A stretch of 42,051 nucleotides of DNA, taken from contig DVJJ01000087.1 in assembly GCA_018716875.1 (NCBI GenBank), forward strand, positions 1 to 42,051, given 5' to 3'. Positions 15,917-24,017 of the stretch are shown in pieces; position 1 is the first letter of the stretch; every line of letters begins with the position of its first letter. The position numbers were made by a program, and so were the translations under genes. This stretch comes from Candidatus Avoscillospira avistercoris. Its GTDB lineage: Bacteria; Bacillota; Clostridia; Oscillospirales; Oscillospiraceae. Below the pieces are notes generated by a model. That model did no database searches. It worked only from the letters and a program-made list of their open reading frames with translations, and had not been told where the DNA came from.

Positions 15917-16054
15917 TCAACAGCAGCGGTTGCCGCCGCAGTTGTTGTTGCCGCAAGTACGCATTACGCCGATACCACCCCAGAAAAAGGGGTTGCCGCC
16001 GCATTGGCAGCGGCACTGGTTACAGATCTGACGCATCCAGCATTGTTGACACAT
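15917..16054 (-). CDS. Unrecognised 45-residue cysteine-rich peptide
   Basis: A short frame from ATG at 16054 (minus) to TGA at 15917, with a strong GGGAGGGA ribosome binding site seven bases upstream. The product has ten cysteines at 2, 5, 11, 14, 16, 18, 34, 39, 44 and 45. It falls into an N-terminal CxxC...CxxCxCxC block, a central NPFFWGGIG segment and a C-terminal CGNNNCGGN block ending in CC. No signal peptide. The pattern suggests metal binding, a spore or coat-type peptide, or a modified-peptide precursor; no maturation enzyme is nearby. Not a family I recognise; identification as a gene rests on the ribosome binding site and composition. Confidence 0.65.
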   Translation of the reverse strand: MCQQCWMRQICNQCRCQCGGNPFFWGGIGVMRTCGNNNCGGNRCC

Positions 16055-16072
16055 AAAAAGTCCCTCCCATTG

Positions 16073-16101
16073 GAAAAATCGCGGCGGCTCTTGCCGCCAC
16101 G
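16073..16101 (-). terminator. Minus-strand terminator ahead of the Cys-rich gene
   Basis: On the minus strand CG-T-GGCGGC-aaga-GCCGCC-GCG is followed by ATTTTT. It lies between the 49-residue gene and the Cys-rich gene, so the latter is either read through or has its own promoter very close by. Confidence 0.6.
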
Positions 16102-16133
16102 ACTTATCCTATGCCCATGGGACGGCGGCTGTG

Positions 16134-16283
16134 TCACAATTCCACGCGTTCCGTCGAAACCGGTCGGGGCAGCACGTTTTCTGCGGGCATATGGTCCGAC
16201 AGGTCCACAGGCTGTTTCCAAACCGGCGGCTCCGGTGCCGGGTCGTGGAGCTCCCAGGGCAGATTGTTGGGTCCCTTTTTCAT
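16134..16283 (-). CDS. Unrecognised 49-residue Pro-rich protein
   Basis: ATG at 16283 (minus) stands nine bases after GAGGAGGG, a strong ribosome binding site; a longer in-frame extension to 16334 lacks one. The product begins MKKGPNNLPWELHDPAPEPP and contains six or more prolines plus two tryptophans, with no hydrophobic segment. It looks soluble or disordered. No family recognised; co-directional with the small Cys-rich genes on either side. Confidence 0.6.
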   Translation of the reverse strand: MKKGPNNLPWELHDPAPEPPVWKQPVDLSDHMPAENVLPRPVSTERVEL

Positions 16284-16340
16284 ATGGCATCGCCCTCCTC
16301 TGGTCTTAGTTTGACAGAGAAGGGCGATTTTCATACACGG

Positions 16341-16619
16341 TTATGGTTTCCGGCGGGTCAGCTCGGCAATGTCCTGGTACCGGCTGGTAACGTATCCAAA
16401 GTTCTGCCGTTTATGGGGAATCATGCAGTTGGTGCAGTCCTTGTACCCCTTTTCCGTATAGCGGAAGTTGCCGCCGCACCGGTCGCCCAACGCGTACAAA
16501 GGGCAATAGCAGAAAATACAGTTGAAGTCCTCGGGCTTGTCGGTCTTATGACAGGGGAAATACTCGCACTGGGTATTCTGGAAAAAGCTGTAGTGCTTTC
16601 CCTTCCATTTTTCTGCCAT
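16341..16619 (-). CDS. Cysteine-rich small-domain protein
   Basis: 92 residues with eight cysteines in a conserved-looking order: CEYFPCH, FNCIFCYCPLY, DRCGG and DCTNCMIPH. This pattern matches the zinc-finger-like cysteine-rich small domain (PF04071 type), a family found in many anaerobes, sometimes near cobalamin genes; its biochemical role is not established. ATG at 16619 behind TAAAGGAGG. It starts 17 bases after the rqcH stop, so it is probably the distal gene of mrnC-rqcH. Confidence 0.8.
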   Translation of the reverse strand: MAEKWKGKHYSFFQNTQCEYFPCHKTDKPEDFNCIFCYCPLYALGDRCGGNFRYTEKGYKDCTNCMIPHKRQNFGYVTSRYQDIAELTRRKP

Positions 16620-16635
16620 GGGGACGCCTCCTTTA

Positions 16636-18387
16636 TTACTTGACCCGGAGACGGTCGGCCAGGGCCGCGTCCGGCGTCACATACACGGTGTTGTAGTGGT
16701 CATAAATGACCATGCCCGGCTTGCCGCCGGCGGGCTTCTTCACATTGCGCACCGCCGTCACATCCACCGGCACATTGTGGCCCTCCCGGGCCTGGGAATA
16801 GTAGGCCGCCAGCTGGGCCGCCTGGGTGACCGTCACATCGCCGGGCTTCTCCCTGCCTGTGCAGTCAATGATGACGTGGCTGCCATGGATTTTCTGGGTG
16901 TGGAGCCACAAATCATATTTTTCTGCCGTTTTCAGCGTCAACTGGTCATTCTGCCGGTTGTTGCGGCCTACATAAATGGTGTAACCCTCGTCGGACTGAA
17001 ACACCATAGGCTTGGAGGGCTGCTGCTTCATCTGTTTTTTGCCGCCGCTGCGCTTGAGGTAGCCGCCGTCGGTCAGCTCCGCCCGGATGTCAGCAATATC
17101 CTTCTCGCCCTCGGCCCGGCTCAACGCATCGAGGACGCTGCAAAAATACGCGTGCTCCTGCTCGCCCTTTTCAATGAGCCCCGTCAGCATCTTTTCGGCG
17201 TTCTTGGCCTTGGTGTAGTCCTTGTAGAACTTGGCGGCATTCTGCTGAGGCGACAGGGTAGGCGATAGGGGAATGTCAATTTCCTTCATGTCCGGGTCAT
17301 AGAAGTCCACCGCCGTCAGACGGGGTTGACCCCTGGTGATGGCGTGGAGATTGGCCGTGACAATATCGCCCAGCTGCCGCAGCCGCTCCCGGTCATAGGT
17401 AGCGGCCAGCTCTTTCCGCTGAATTTCCAACTTTCGGGCCGTCCGGTCCCGGAGATTGGTCAGCGTTTTGTGGATGGCCTGGCTCTTCTGGCGCACCTGC
17501 TCGCCCCGCTCCCGGCTGGCGTAGAACCGGTCCAGCAGAGCCGAAAAGGTCGGAAGCGTCTCATTCTCTCCCAAGGCTCCGTACTGCTCCAATGACCGGT
17601 AGGAATAGTCCTTGGGGCTGCCCTCCCGCAGCAGCAGCGTGGGCGTATAAGGGCCGTTGAGTTTGGCAAACTGTTGGGCCAGATAGTCGGCCAGCGCTTC
17701 ATACTCCGTTTCCGTCGGGCGGCACTCCGTATTGCCGCAGTAGCCGCAGGACAGCTCCCGGCAAATCACCGGCGGCAGCGCCGCAAAGTGGGATTGCAGC
17801 CATTTATCCAGCTGAATAGCTCCCGCTTCACAACGCAGCAGTGCCAGAATGGTGTCCCGGTCTGTCTCCGCCGGGTTCCGCTTTTCCTGGGTGGGCGGGT
17901 ACTGATAAAACAGGCCCGGCAACACCTGGCGCTTTTCGCTCATCTCAAAATCCACCCGGCGCAGACAGTCGATGATTCTGCCGTCACCGCCGCAGAGAAT
18001 CAAATTGGAGTTGCGGCCCATAATCTCAATAATCAGCCGCTTCTGCACCGGTTCCCCCATTTCGTCGGTGCAATCCAGGACGAAGTCCAGCAGCCGCTCC
18101 ATGGGCGGCTGGCGAATTTCCGCAATACGGCCGCCCACCAGGTGCTTGCGCAGCAGCATGCAGAACATGGGCGGCTGGGCGGGATTCTCAAAAGGTTCCT
18201 CGGTGAACTGGGCCCGTGGGGTGTTGGAGCTGGCCGACAGCAACAGCTTTCGGTTGGCGTCCCGGGCGCGTAATTGCAGAATCACCTGGTCCCGGGCAGG
18301 CTGGTAGACCTTGTCCACCTTGGCCCCCTGGGCTCCCTGCCGCAGCTCCTGGGCCACGGCCGTTAAAAATACAGCGTCAAATGGCAT
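16636..18387 (-). CDS. rqcH: Ribosome quality-control protein RqcH (NFACT family)
   Basis: 583 residues. The NFACT-N domain begins MPFDAVFLTAVAQELRQ and has MLLRKHLVGGRI and RLIIEIMGRNSNLIL; a long coiled coil spans about 290-420; the C-terminal NFACT-R (DUF814) has GYTIYVGRNNRQND and DLWLHTQKIHGSHVIID. The family binds split 50S subunits and adds C-terminal Ala tails to stalled chains; old annotations say fibronectin-binding protein. ATG at 18387 overlaps the mrnC end by 11 bases, with GGAGGAG inside mrnC. Confidence 0.95.
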   Translation of the reverse strand: MPFDAVFLTAVAQELRQGAQGAKVDKVYQPARDQVILQLRARDANRKLLLSASSNTPRAQFTEEPFENPAQPPMFCMLLRKHLVGGRIAEIRQPPMERLLDFVLDCTDEMGEPVQKRLIIEIMGRNSNLILCGGDGRIIDCLRRVDFEMSEKRQVLPGLFYQYPPTQEKRNPAETDRDTILALLRCEAGAIQLDKWLQSHFAALPPVICRELSCGYCGNTECRPTETEYEALADYLAQQFAKLNGPYTPTLLLREGSPKDYSYRSLEQYGALGENETLPTFSALLDRFYASRERGEQVRQKSQAIHKTLTNLRDRTARKLEIQRKELAATYDRERLRQLGDIVTANLHAITRGQPRLTAVDFYDPDMKEIDIPLSPTLSPQQNAAKFYKDYTKAKNAEKMLTGLIEKGEQEHAYFCSVLDALSRAEGEKDIADIRAELTDGGYLKRSGGKKQMKQQPSKPMVFQSDEGYTIYVGRNNRQNDQLTLKTAEKYDLWLHTQKIHGSHVIIDCTGREKPGDVTVTQAAQLAAYYSQAREGHNVPVDVTAVRNVKKPAGGKPGMVIYDHYNTVYVTPDAALADRLRVK

Positions 18388-18793
18388 TGGTCTCCTCCAT
18401 GGTCAGGGTGAACAGCTCCAGAATCCGGTCCCGCTGCCCCAGCAGATACAGGGCCCCGAACAGCGTTTCCAAACCTGTGGCCTTGGCGTACTGGTCCCGG
18501 CTGGCGTTCTTGGGAATGCTGTGGTGGGCGTGGGCATTGCGGCCCCGGCGATAGTAGGCCAGCTCCTCCTCGGTCAAAAGGGGCAGCATCCGCTCCATAC
18601 GGGCCGCTTGGGCTGGGGCGCTGACCTGGCGCACCGTGGCCTTGTGGAGGCTGGTCTGGGTGGCCCGGCCACCGGTGCAGAGGGCGGTACGGACCAGCAG
18701 TTCAAAGACGCCGTCGCCCACATGGGCCAGTCCCAGGGCGCTGATTTCGTTGACAGCCCGTTTCTCCATCTGCGGTTCAAAATAGTTTTCCAA
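18377..18793 (-). CDS. mrnC: Mini-ribonuclease 3
   Basis: 138 residues from TTG at 18793 (minus), six bases after GGGAGG, which matches the family length. A longer frame upstream would cross the promoter. The RNase III-type catalytic regions are visible as LAHVGDGVFELLVR and the closing YAKATGLETLFGALYL; there is no double-stranded RNA-binding domain. It matures 23S rRNA ends in Bacillus. Cotranscribed with rqcH. Confidence 0.93.
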   Translation of the reverse strand: MENYFEPQMEKRAVNEISALGLAHVGDGVFELLVRTALCTGGRATQTSLHKATVRQVSAPAQAARMERMLPLLTEEELAYYRRGRNAHAHHSIPKNASRDQYAKATGLETLFGALYLLGQRDRILELFTLTMEETNAI

Positions 18794-18827
18794 AGGGAAT
18801 CCTCCCACATTCGTAATCTTAGCAATC

Positions 18828-18856
18828 AGTATACTATAAATTTCAAACCGGTGCAA
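18828..18856 (-). promoter_or_regulatory. Promoter of mrnC-rqcH
   Basis: On the minus strand TTGCAC (18856-18851), 17-base spacer and TATACT (18833-18828), 35 bases upstream of the mrnC TTG start. Confidence 0.8.
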
Positions 18857-18883
18857 CAAAAGGCGGAGCCAACCGGCTCCGCC
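18857..18883 (-). terminator. Terminator of the ECF S component-coaX operon
   Basis: On the minus strand the 9-bp stem GGCGGAGCC / GGCTCCGCC with loop GGTT is followed by TTTTGTTG. It begins just below the coaX stop and abuts the mrnC promoter. Confidence 0.85.
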
Positions 18884-18890
18884 CAGGGAT

Positions 18891-19661
18891 TTACTTGCGC
18901 TTGTTCTTCTGGTAGAGGATATAGAGACCCTTTAGGAGCAAATCCCGCTCCAATTTCATTTCCCGTTTGCACAGGGGGGCCACATACCGGGCAATGCCGC
19001 CGGTGGCAACCACCGTCAGAGGCTTTCCCAGTTCCTCCTCCATGCGGTCCAGCATGCCGTCCAGCATGGCGGCGGCGCCGTACATGATGCCGCTGCGCAT
19101 ACATTCCACGGTGTTTTTGCCGATGACGCGCTTGGGCTTATCCAACTGGATACCCGGCAGCTGAGACGCCCGGCTGGACAACGCTTCCGCCGACACCCGG
19201 ACGCCGGGAATGATACAGCCGCCCAAATAGGTATTGTCATGGTCCACAATCTCAATGGTGGTAGCGGTACCCATATCCACCAGGGCCAGGGGCGGCTCGT
19301 ACTCCTGCAGGGCCGCCACGGCAATGACAATACGGTCGCTGCCCACGGAGGCCGGGTCGTCCATATGGATGTTTAACCCGGTTTTGATGCCGGGGCCCAC
19401 CACCATGGGCTTGCGGCCCGTCAGCTTGATGATGCCCGTATGCACGGCGTTGAACACCGGCGGCACCACCGACGAGATGATGCAGTCCTCCACGGTATCC
19501 AGGTCCACATGGAAGAACTCCAGCATATTGCGGATCTCCATGCCGTACTGGTCGGAGGTTTTAATGTGGTCTGTGGCAATGCGGGCCTCAAAGACGATGG
19601 CACCCTCGTCAATGCCGCCCAAAACGATGTTGCTGTTTCCGATATCGATGGCCAGGAGCAT
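18891..19661 (-). CDS. coaX: Type III pantothenate kinase
   Basis: 256 residues from ATG 19661 (minus), eight bases after AGAGG; a GTG nine bases earlier overlaps that site and is less likely. ASKHA-fold motifs are present: MLLAIDIGNSNIV, VGSDRIVIA, ALVDMGTATTIE and GGCIIPGVR. It phosphorylates pantothenate, the first step of coenzyme A synthesis, and is insensitive to CoA feedback in known members. Follows the ECF transporter subunit by 30 bases on the same strand, which fits import then phosphorylation. Confidence 0.95.
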   Translation of the reverse strand: MLLAIDIGNSNIVLGGIDEGAIVFEARIATDHIKTSDQYGMEIRNMLEFFHVDLDTVEDCIISSVVPPVFNAVHTGIIKLTGRKPMVVGPGIKTGLNIHMDDPASVGSDRIVIAVAALQEYEPPLALVDMGTATTIEIVDHDNTYLGGCIIPGVRVSAEALSSRASQLPGIQLDKPKRVIGKNTVECMRSGIMYGAAAMLDGMLDRMEEELGKPLTVVATGGIARYVAPLCKREMKLERDLLLKGLYILYQKNKRK

Positions 19662-19691
19662 CCGTTTCACCTCTTGTCTGTCTATACCCGC

Positions 19692-20327
19692 TTATGCCGC
19701 CTGGAGCTGGGTGCGGGTCACCCGCAGGAGCGCCTTGCCGATGGCGGCCACCAGCACAGCGGCGGCCAGCGCTTCCGGAATGCCGTTAAAAGCCACAGTG
19801 GTCATAACCAGGCCGAAGACAGCCTCCCGGGCCACGTCCTTGGCTGCGGCGTACTGCTGGGCAAAGAGCACATAGATGCTGCCCATGACCAGTACGGTGT
19901 TGACCATGGAGCCCACGAAGCCCACCAGGGGCAGGGAAGCCCAGCTGTTGACATTCCGCTTGCGGAGGAACTTCCACAGCCAACCGGCCACAACGCCAAT
20001 GAGAATGCGGCAGCCCACAGAGACCCAGAGGGCCTTCATGGCGCCGGGTACGCCGGTGGTGCTGAGAAACGGCGAGAAGGCGAAGGATGTCAGGGCCGGT
20101 GTCATGGTGTTGCTGATGACCGAACAGATGCCGAAGACGCCACCCAGGATGCCGCCGGCCGTGGGCCCCAGCAAAATTGCGCCCAGAATGACCGGGATGT
20201 GGACGGTGGTGGCTTTGGTGACGACCAGGGGAATCATACCCAGGGGCGTGTTGGCCAGCACCACGATGATGGCGGCAAACATAGCCACTGCCGCCATCCA
20301 GCGAGTGTCTCTCTTGCGGGTTTTCAT
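19692..20327 (-). CDS. ECF transporter S component, probably pantothenate
   Basis: 211 residues with about six hydrophobic segments. ATG at 20327 is nine bases after AGGAGG; a TTG two codons earlier is too close to it. Features of the ECF S-component family are the N-terminal MAAVAMFAAIIVVLAN helix, VHIPVILGAILLGPTAGGILGG and the SFAFSPFL stretch. Such proteins bind a vitamin and pair with the shared EcfT/EcfA module. Operon with coaX and closeness to coaBC make pantothenate (PanT-type) the best inferred substrate; another precursor is possible. Confidence 0.85.
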   Translation of the reverse strand: MKTRKRDTRWMAAVAMFAAIIVVLANTPLGMIPLVVTKATTVHIPVILGAILLGPTAGGILGGVFGICSVISNTMTPALTSFAFSPFLSTTGVPGAMKALWVSVGCRILIGVVAGWLWKFLRKRNVNSWASLPLVGFVGSMVNTVLVMGSIYVLFAQQYAAAKDVAREAVFGLVMTTVAFNGIPEALAAAVLVAAIGKALLRVTRTQLQAA

Positions 20328-20413
20328 ATGCAATTACCTCCTGCTGTCGCTCCCCGCCCTGCGGAGATGCAACGCAAAATTTTGGCGCAGAATCGTTCTG
20401 TCGCCGACAGCAT

Positions 20414-20442
20414 ATTATATCGCCGCTGGGTTGGTTTTGCAA
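20414..20442 (-). promoter_or_regulatory. Promoter of the ECF S component-coaX operon
   Basis: On the minus strand TTGCAA (20442-20437), 17-base spacer and perfect TATAAT (20419-20414). It leaves a leader of about 80 bases before the start; no riboswitch was recognised in it. Confidence 0.8.
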
Positions 20443-20456
20443 TAGGGTCCGGCCAC

Positions 20457-20485
20457 TTTACTTTGTGTTTATTCTGTGACATAAT
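20457..20485 (+). promoter_or_regulatory. Promoter of coaBC
   Basis: TTTACT (20457-20462), 17-base spacer and CATAAT (20480-20485), about 40 bases ahead of the coaBC ribosome binding site. Confidence 0.55.
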
Positions 20486-20531
20486 AAACACCGTCAAACC
20501 GATACCACATTTTAAATTGGGGGAATTTCCG

Positions 20532-21728
20532 ATGTTACAGGGAAAAACCGTCCTTTTGGGCGTCACCGGCGGCATTGCCGCCTATAAGGCCGCGGCCCTC
20601 TGCTCGGCTCTGGTCAAGCAGCACGCGGCGGTGGAGGTGATTATGACCGAGCACGCCACGGAGTTTATCGCCCCGCTGACCTTTGAACAGCTGACGGGCC
20701 GCCGCACCATTGTCAACACCTTTGACCGGAATTTCACCCATCAGGTGGAGCATATTTCCCTGGCCCACCGGACTGACTTGGTCCTGATTGCCCCGGCCAC
20801 GGCCAACATCTGCGCCAAACTGGCCCACGGTCTGGCTGACGATATGCTCACCACCACGGTGCTGGCCTGCAAGTGCCCCAAGCTCATCGCTCCGGCCATG
20901 AATACCAATATGTATGAAAATCCCGTGACTCAGGACAACCTCGCGCTTCTCCGCCGCTACGGCTGGGAGGTCATCGAGCCGGCGGCAGGGCGTCTGGCCT
21001 GCGGCGACGTGGGCAAAGGCAAAATGCCGGAGCCGGAGGATCTGTTGCAGCACGTTCTGCATCATCTGGCCCTGCCCCACGACCTCACCGGCAAGCGGAT
21101 TCTCGTCACCGCCGGACCCACCCAGGAATCTCTGGACCCGGTCCGCTACCTCACCAATCACTCCACCGGTAAAATGGGCTATGCCATTGCCCGCATGGCC
21201 ATGCTGCGGGGGGCAGATGTGATCCTAATCACCGGCCCCACGTCCATTGCCCCGCCACCCTTTGTTACCGTGGTGCCGGTGGTGTCCGCCCAGGACATGT
21301 TTGAGGCCGTAGCCGTCCACAGCCCTGCCTGTGACTGGGTCATCAAGGCCGCCGCCGTGGCTGATTACACCCCCGCCGACTACAGCGATGACAAGGTGAA
21401 AAAGAAGGATGGCGATTTGTCCATTCCTCTCAAACGCACCCAGGACATTCTGCAATATCTGGGTGATCACAAGCGGCCCGGACAGTTCCTCTGCGGCTTT
21501 TCCATGGAGACCCGGGACATGCTGGAAAACAGCCGGGCCAAGCTGGAAAAAAAGCATGTGGACATGATCTGTGCCAACAATCTCAAGGTGGCCGGGGCGG
21601 GCTTCGGCGTCGATACCAACGTTCTCACCCTGATTACCGCCGACGGCGCCGAAGAATTGCCCCTGCTGTCCAAGGAGGAAGCCGCCTGCCGCATCCTCGA
21701 CACCATTCAAATTCGTTCTGGAAAGTAG
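20532..21728 (+). CDS. coaBC: Bifunctional phosphopantothenoylcysteine decarboxylase / phosphopantothenate-cysteine ligase
   Basis: 398 residues from ATG 20532. The N-terminal flavoprotein (CoaC) has GVTGGIAAYKAAAL, VEHISLAHR with the catalytic His, APATANICAKLAHGLADD and the ACGD lid. The C-terminal CoaB part has VTAGPTQESLDPVRYLTN, AAAVADYTP and the KKKDGDLSIPLKRTQDIL lysine motif. Together they make phosphopantetheine from phosphopantothenate and cysteine. Divergent from coaX and the ECF subunit, giving a compact CoA block. The open frame upstream of this ATG is a shadow of the neighbouring genes. Confidence 0.97.
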   Translation: MLQGKTVLLGVTGGIAAYKAAALCSALVKQHAAVEVIMTEHATEFIAPLTFEQLTGRRTIVNTFDRNFTHQVEHISLAHRTDLVLIAPATANICAKLAHGLADDMLTTTVLACKCPKLIAPAMNTNMYENPVTQDNLALLRRYGWEVIEPAAGRLACGDVGKGKMPEPEDLLQHVLHHLALPHDLTGKRILVTAGPTQESLDPVRYLTNHSTGKMGYAIARMAMLRGADVILITGPTSIAPPPFVTVVPVVSAQDMFEAVAVHSPACDWVIKAAAVADYTPADYSDDKVKKKDGDLSIPLKRTQDILQYLGDHKRPGQFLCGFSMETRDMLENSRAKLEKKHVDMICANNLKVAGAGFGVDTNVLTLITADGAEELPLLSKEEAACRILDTIQIRSGK

Positions 21729-21750
21729 TTACAATCCAGGAACAAATGTC

Positions 21751-21779
21751 TTGACAAGTTGGTTACAAAATGTTACTAT
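21751..21779 (+). promoter_or_regulatory. Promoter of the CHAP-SLH gene
   Basis: Perfect TTGACA (21751-21756), 17-base spacer and TACTAT (21774-21779), only about 30 bases ahead of the start codon. Confidence 0.7.
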
Positions 21780-21810
21780 TGGGTTAGATTTTTGTGAAAG
21801 GATGACCAGC

Positions 21811-22941
21811 TTGTTTCATCGTCCCCGCTATCAGAGACTTGCAGCCGCCGTCGGCGGCGTCCTGCTGACCGCCGCCCTGGCCCTGCCGGCCGCCGCTGCC
21901 GAGGTCACGCTGGACTGTACATATGTTCCCATCACCGGCAATGAATTTGTGGCCGACACCATGAACGGTGTACCCGCTTACTATAACCTCACCGGCCCCA
22001 CCTACTACTGCGCCGAACTGATTCCCCGGTACTTTGCCGAGGTCTACGGCCTGGAAATCCATTGCAGCGAGGGTTCCCTTACGGTCCTCAACAACGATGA
22101 CTATTATTTTGTCAAGACCGACAATCCCCAGCCCGGCGATGTGCTCTATGGCAGCGCCGCCGCCCGCGGCAAGGGTTACAGCCATTGGGCCATTGTCAAG
22201 GAGAACAACGGCGACAGCCTGACCCTCTTTGAGCAGAACTGGAGCTGGAACGGCCAGGCCGGTATTGACCGGGTTCTGGAGTTCCCCACCACCGCCTATG
22301 AGTGCTACACCCTGGTGTCCCGCTCCGGCCAGGTGATTCAGCCTGTGGAAGGCTCCGTAGCCGCCGTCAGCGCTTGGGCCCAGCCCTACATTCAGCAGGC
22401 CGCTGAGGCCGGTATTGCCGACCTCAAGACCGATTTCGGCTCCACCGTTGATCGGGAGACCTTCTGCCAGATGGCCGTCAACATTCTGGCCAACTACGGT
22501 CTGACAGCCGAAGGCGATACGGCCTGTGAGCAGGCCGCCGCCCTGGGTTTGGTGGACACCACCGACGGCACCAGCGCCATCAGCCGCCAGGAAGCCGCCG
22601 TCATCGCCTCCCGTGTCCTGGAGGCCGCCGGCGCTGATCTGACCGGCAACACCACCGCGCTGTCTGTCTATACCGATGTGGACGATATTGCCGATTGGGC
22701 TGTGGAGTCCGTGGCCGATCTGACGGCCTGCGGCCTGTTCAGCGGCAACAACGGCTGTTTCAATCCTACGGACCTGCTGACCAATGAGCAGGCTGTGGCC
22801 CTGATGGTTCGCGTCTACGACAATCCCACCCCTGCCGTCACCTATAACGCCGCCGGCACCACCGCCTGCGCCGCCGAGAGTGTCGTGGCCATGGCCGCCG
22901 GAGACATGATGCTGTCCCGTACCCTCCGCAGCGCCAACTGA
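21811..22941 (+). CDS. Secreted CHAP-domain protein with SLH repeats
   Basis: 376 residues if the TTG at 21811 is used, eight bases after AAAGGA; an in-frame ATG at 21802 overlaps the ribosome binding site. A signal peptide (RPRYQRLAAAVGGVLLTAAL then AAAAE) leads to a CHAP-type cysteine peptidase/amidase domain: YYCAELIPRYF with the catalytic Cys, GYSHWAIVKEN with the His and FEQNWSW with the Asn. The C-terminal half has SLH-type segments (SAWAQPYIQQAAEAGIADLK and IADWAVESVADLTACGLFSG) that would anchor it to secondary cell-wall polymer. Probable peptidoglycan hydrolase or remodelling enzyme. Single gene with its own promoter and terminator. Confidence 0.8.
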   Translation: MFHRPRYQRLAAAVGGVLLTAALALPAAAAEVTLDCTYVPITGNEFVADTMNGVPAYYNLTGPTYYCAELIPRYFAEVYGLEIHCSEGSLTVLNNDDYYFVKTDNPQPGDVLYGSAAARGKGYSHWAIVKENNGDSLTLFEQNWSWNGQAGIDRVLEFPTTAYECYTLVSRSGQVIQPVEGSVAAVSAWAQPYIQQAAEAGIADLKTDFGSTVDRETFCQMAVNILANYGLTAEGDTACEQAAALGLVDTTDGTSAISRQEAAVIASRVLEAAGADLTGNTTALSVYTDVDDIADWAVESVADLTACGLFSGNNGCFNPTDLLTNEQAVALMVRVYDNPTPAVTYNAAGTTACAAESVVAMAAGDMMLSRTLRSAN

Positions 22942-22948
22942 TTGCCAA

Positions 22949-22980
22949 TAAAAAAGTGCGCCGCATGGCGCACTTTTTTT
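22949..22980 (+). terminator. Terminator of the CHAP-SLH gene
   Basis: AAAAAGTGCGCC-gcat-GGCGCACTTTTTTT, perfect stem with a T-run on the plus strand. Confidence 0.92.
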
Positions 22981-23070
22981 CAAACCTTTTTGTCGAATTC
23001 TGACGCTTTTAACAAAGAATCGTGACTGATGCAGCGCAGTATAGGAAACTTTTGCACCGGTTCCAGCAAA

Positions 23071-23105
23071 CCGGAAATTCAACTTTTTTGCAGTTGAATT
23101 TCCGG
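23071..23105. repeat. Perfect 13-bp inverted repeat downstream of membrane-protein gene
   Basis: CCGGAAATTCAAC (23071-23083) pairs exactly with GTTGAATTTCCGG (23093-23105), loop TTTTTTGCA. It sits eight bases beyond the stop of the minus-strand gene at 23113. There is no U-run after the stem on the minus strand, so it is an atypical terminator or mRNA-end hairpin. Confidence 0.6.
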
Positions 23106-23112
23106 CATTCCG

Positions 23113-23835
23113 TCAGTCCTCCAACAGCTGCCAGCCGTTGACGCCCAGCCAGAGGGCCAGACCGCCGGTGGTGAGCCAGCGAACCACGCCCATGTCCCCC
23201 AGGGACACCATGGCGAAGAAGCACCCGGCGAGACACCAGAACACTGTCTCGCGACGGCGTCCCTTGTCGAAGCAGAAGCCCATAAGATTCACCGTGGCAC
23301 AGACAGTGCCGATGGCGGCGAACAAGTCGAAACAGTAGTCCAGCACCGTGGGGTCCACGCTCCAGCGGCGGAAATCCACAATCAGCGTCACAATGAGGTA
23401 GGCGCAGGGAATCAGATGGACCGCCGCCACCGGCACCACGCCCCGGCAGCGCAGGAGTCCCACAGCGCCCATAGCCAGCGCCGCCGCTACACCCAGCACC
23501 GTCACCAGCGCGGTCCGCTGCCCGTTGGCCATAGCCAGAACGCATCCAGCCAGCACCAGCGCGGCGCTGAGTACGGTGACGGCCATCTCCGGCGCGCCGG
23601 AGGAAAAGCAGTCGGTATAGGCGCTGCGTTTGTCCAGACGGGCGGCTGCAACAGCGGCCAGAACCGTCACCACCAGGGCGAATACAGACAGAATCCAAAT
23701 GGACGGGCTGCCGCTGAGGACCAGCCCCGTCTCGTCAAAGGCTGTGGACAACTGCCAGCGGCGCAGGAAAAATCCGGCTGCACCGGCGGCAATCAGCAGA
23801 CAGAGGATCAAGGTTCGGTTGGTTTTTGCTCTCAT
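23113..23835 (-). CDS. Polytopic membrane protein of unknown function
   Basis: 240 residues with about seven hydrophobic segments, opening MRAKTNRTLILCLLIAAG and ending WLGVNGWQLLED. ATG at 23835 behind CGGAGG. No catalytic or transport motif is visible; charged loops are short (LDKRSAYTD, DFRRWSVDP, DKGRRRE). It is divergent from the cell-wall amidase gene, but this alone does not assign a role. Confidence 0.75.
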   Translation of the reverse strand: MRAKTNRTLILCLLIAAGAAGFFLRRWQLSTAFDETGLVLSGSPSIWILSVFALVVTVLAAVAAARLDKRSAYTDCFSSGAPEMAVTVLSAALVLAGCVLAMANGQRTALVTVLGVAAALAMGAVGLLRCRGVVPVAAVHLIPCAYLIVTLIVDFRRWSVDPTVLDYCFDLFAAIGTVCATVNLMGFCFDKGRRRETVFWCLAGCFFAMVSLGDMGVVRWLTTGGLALWLGVNGWQLLED

Positions 23836-24017
23836 GGTTTGCCTCCGAGGTCGATACTTTGGTTTTCTGTGGTATTATATCATGCTGGCGCCGTGGTTGC
23901 AAACAGCCTTTCCAGTTTTTTCACTGGCCGCGGCTATGGACGAAACTTTGAATTTATTGTATACTAAACTGGTTGACATATTCCCAATTACATGGTTGTT
24001 CGGAAAGGAGTCTGTAC

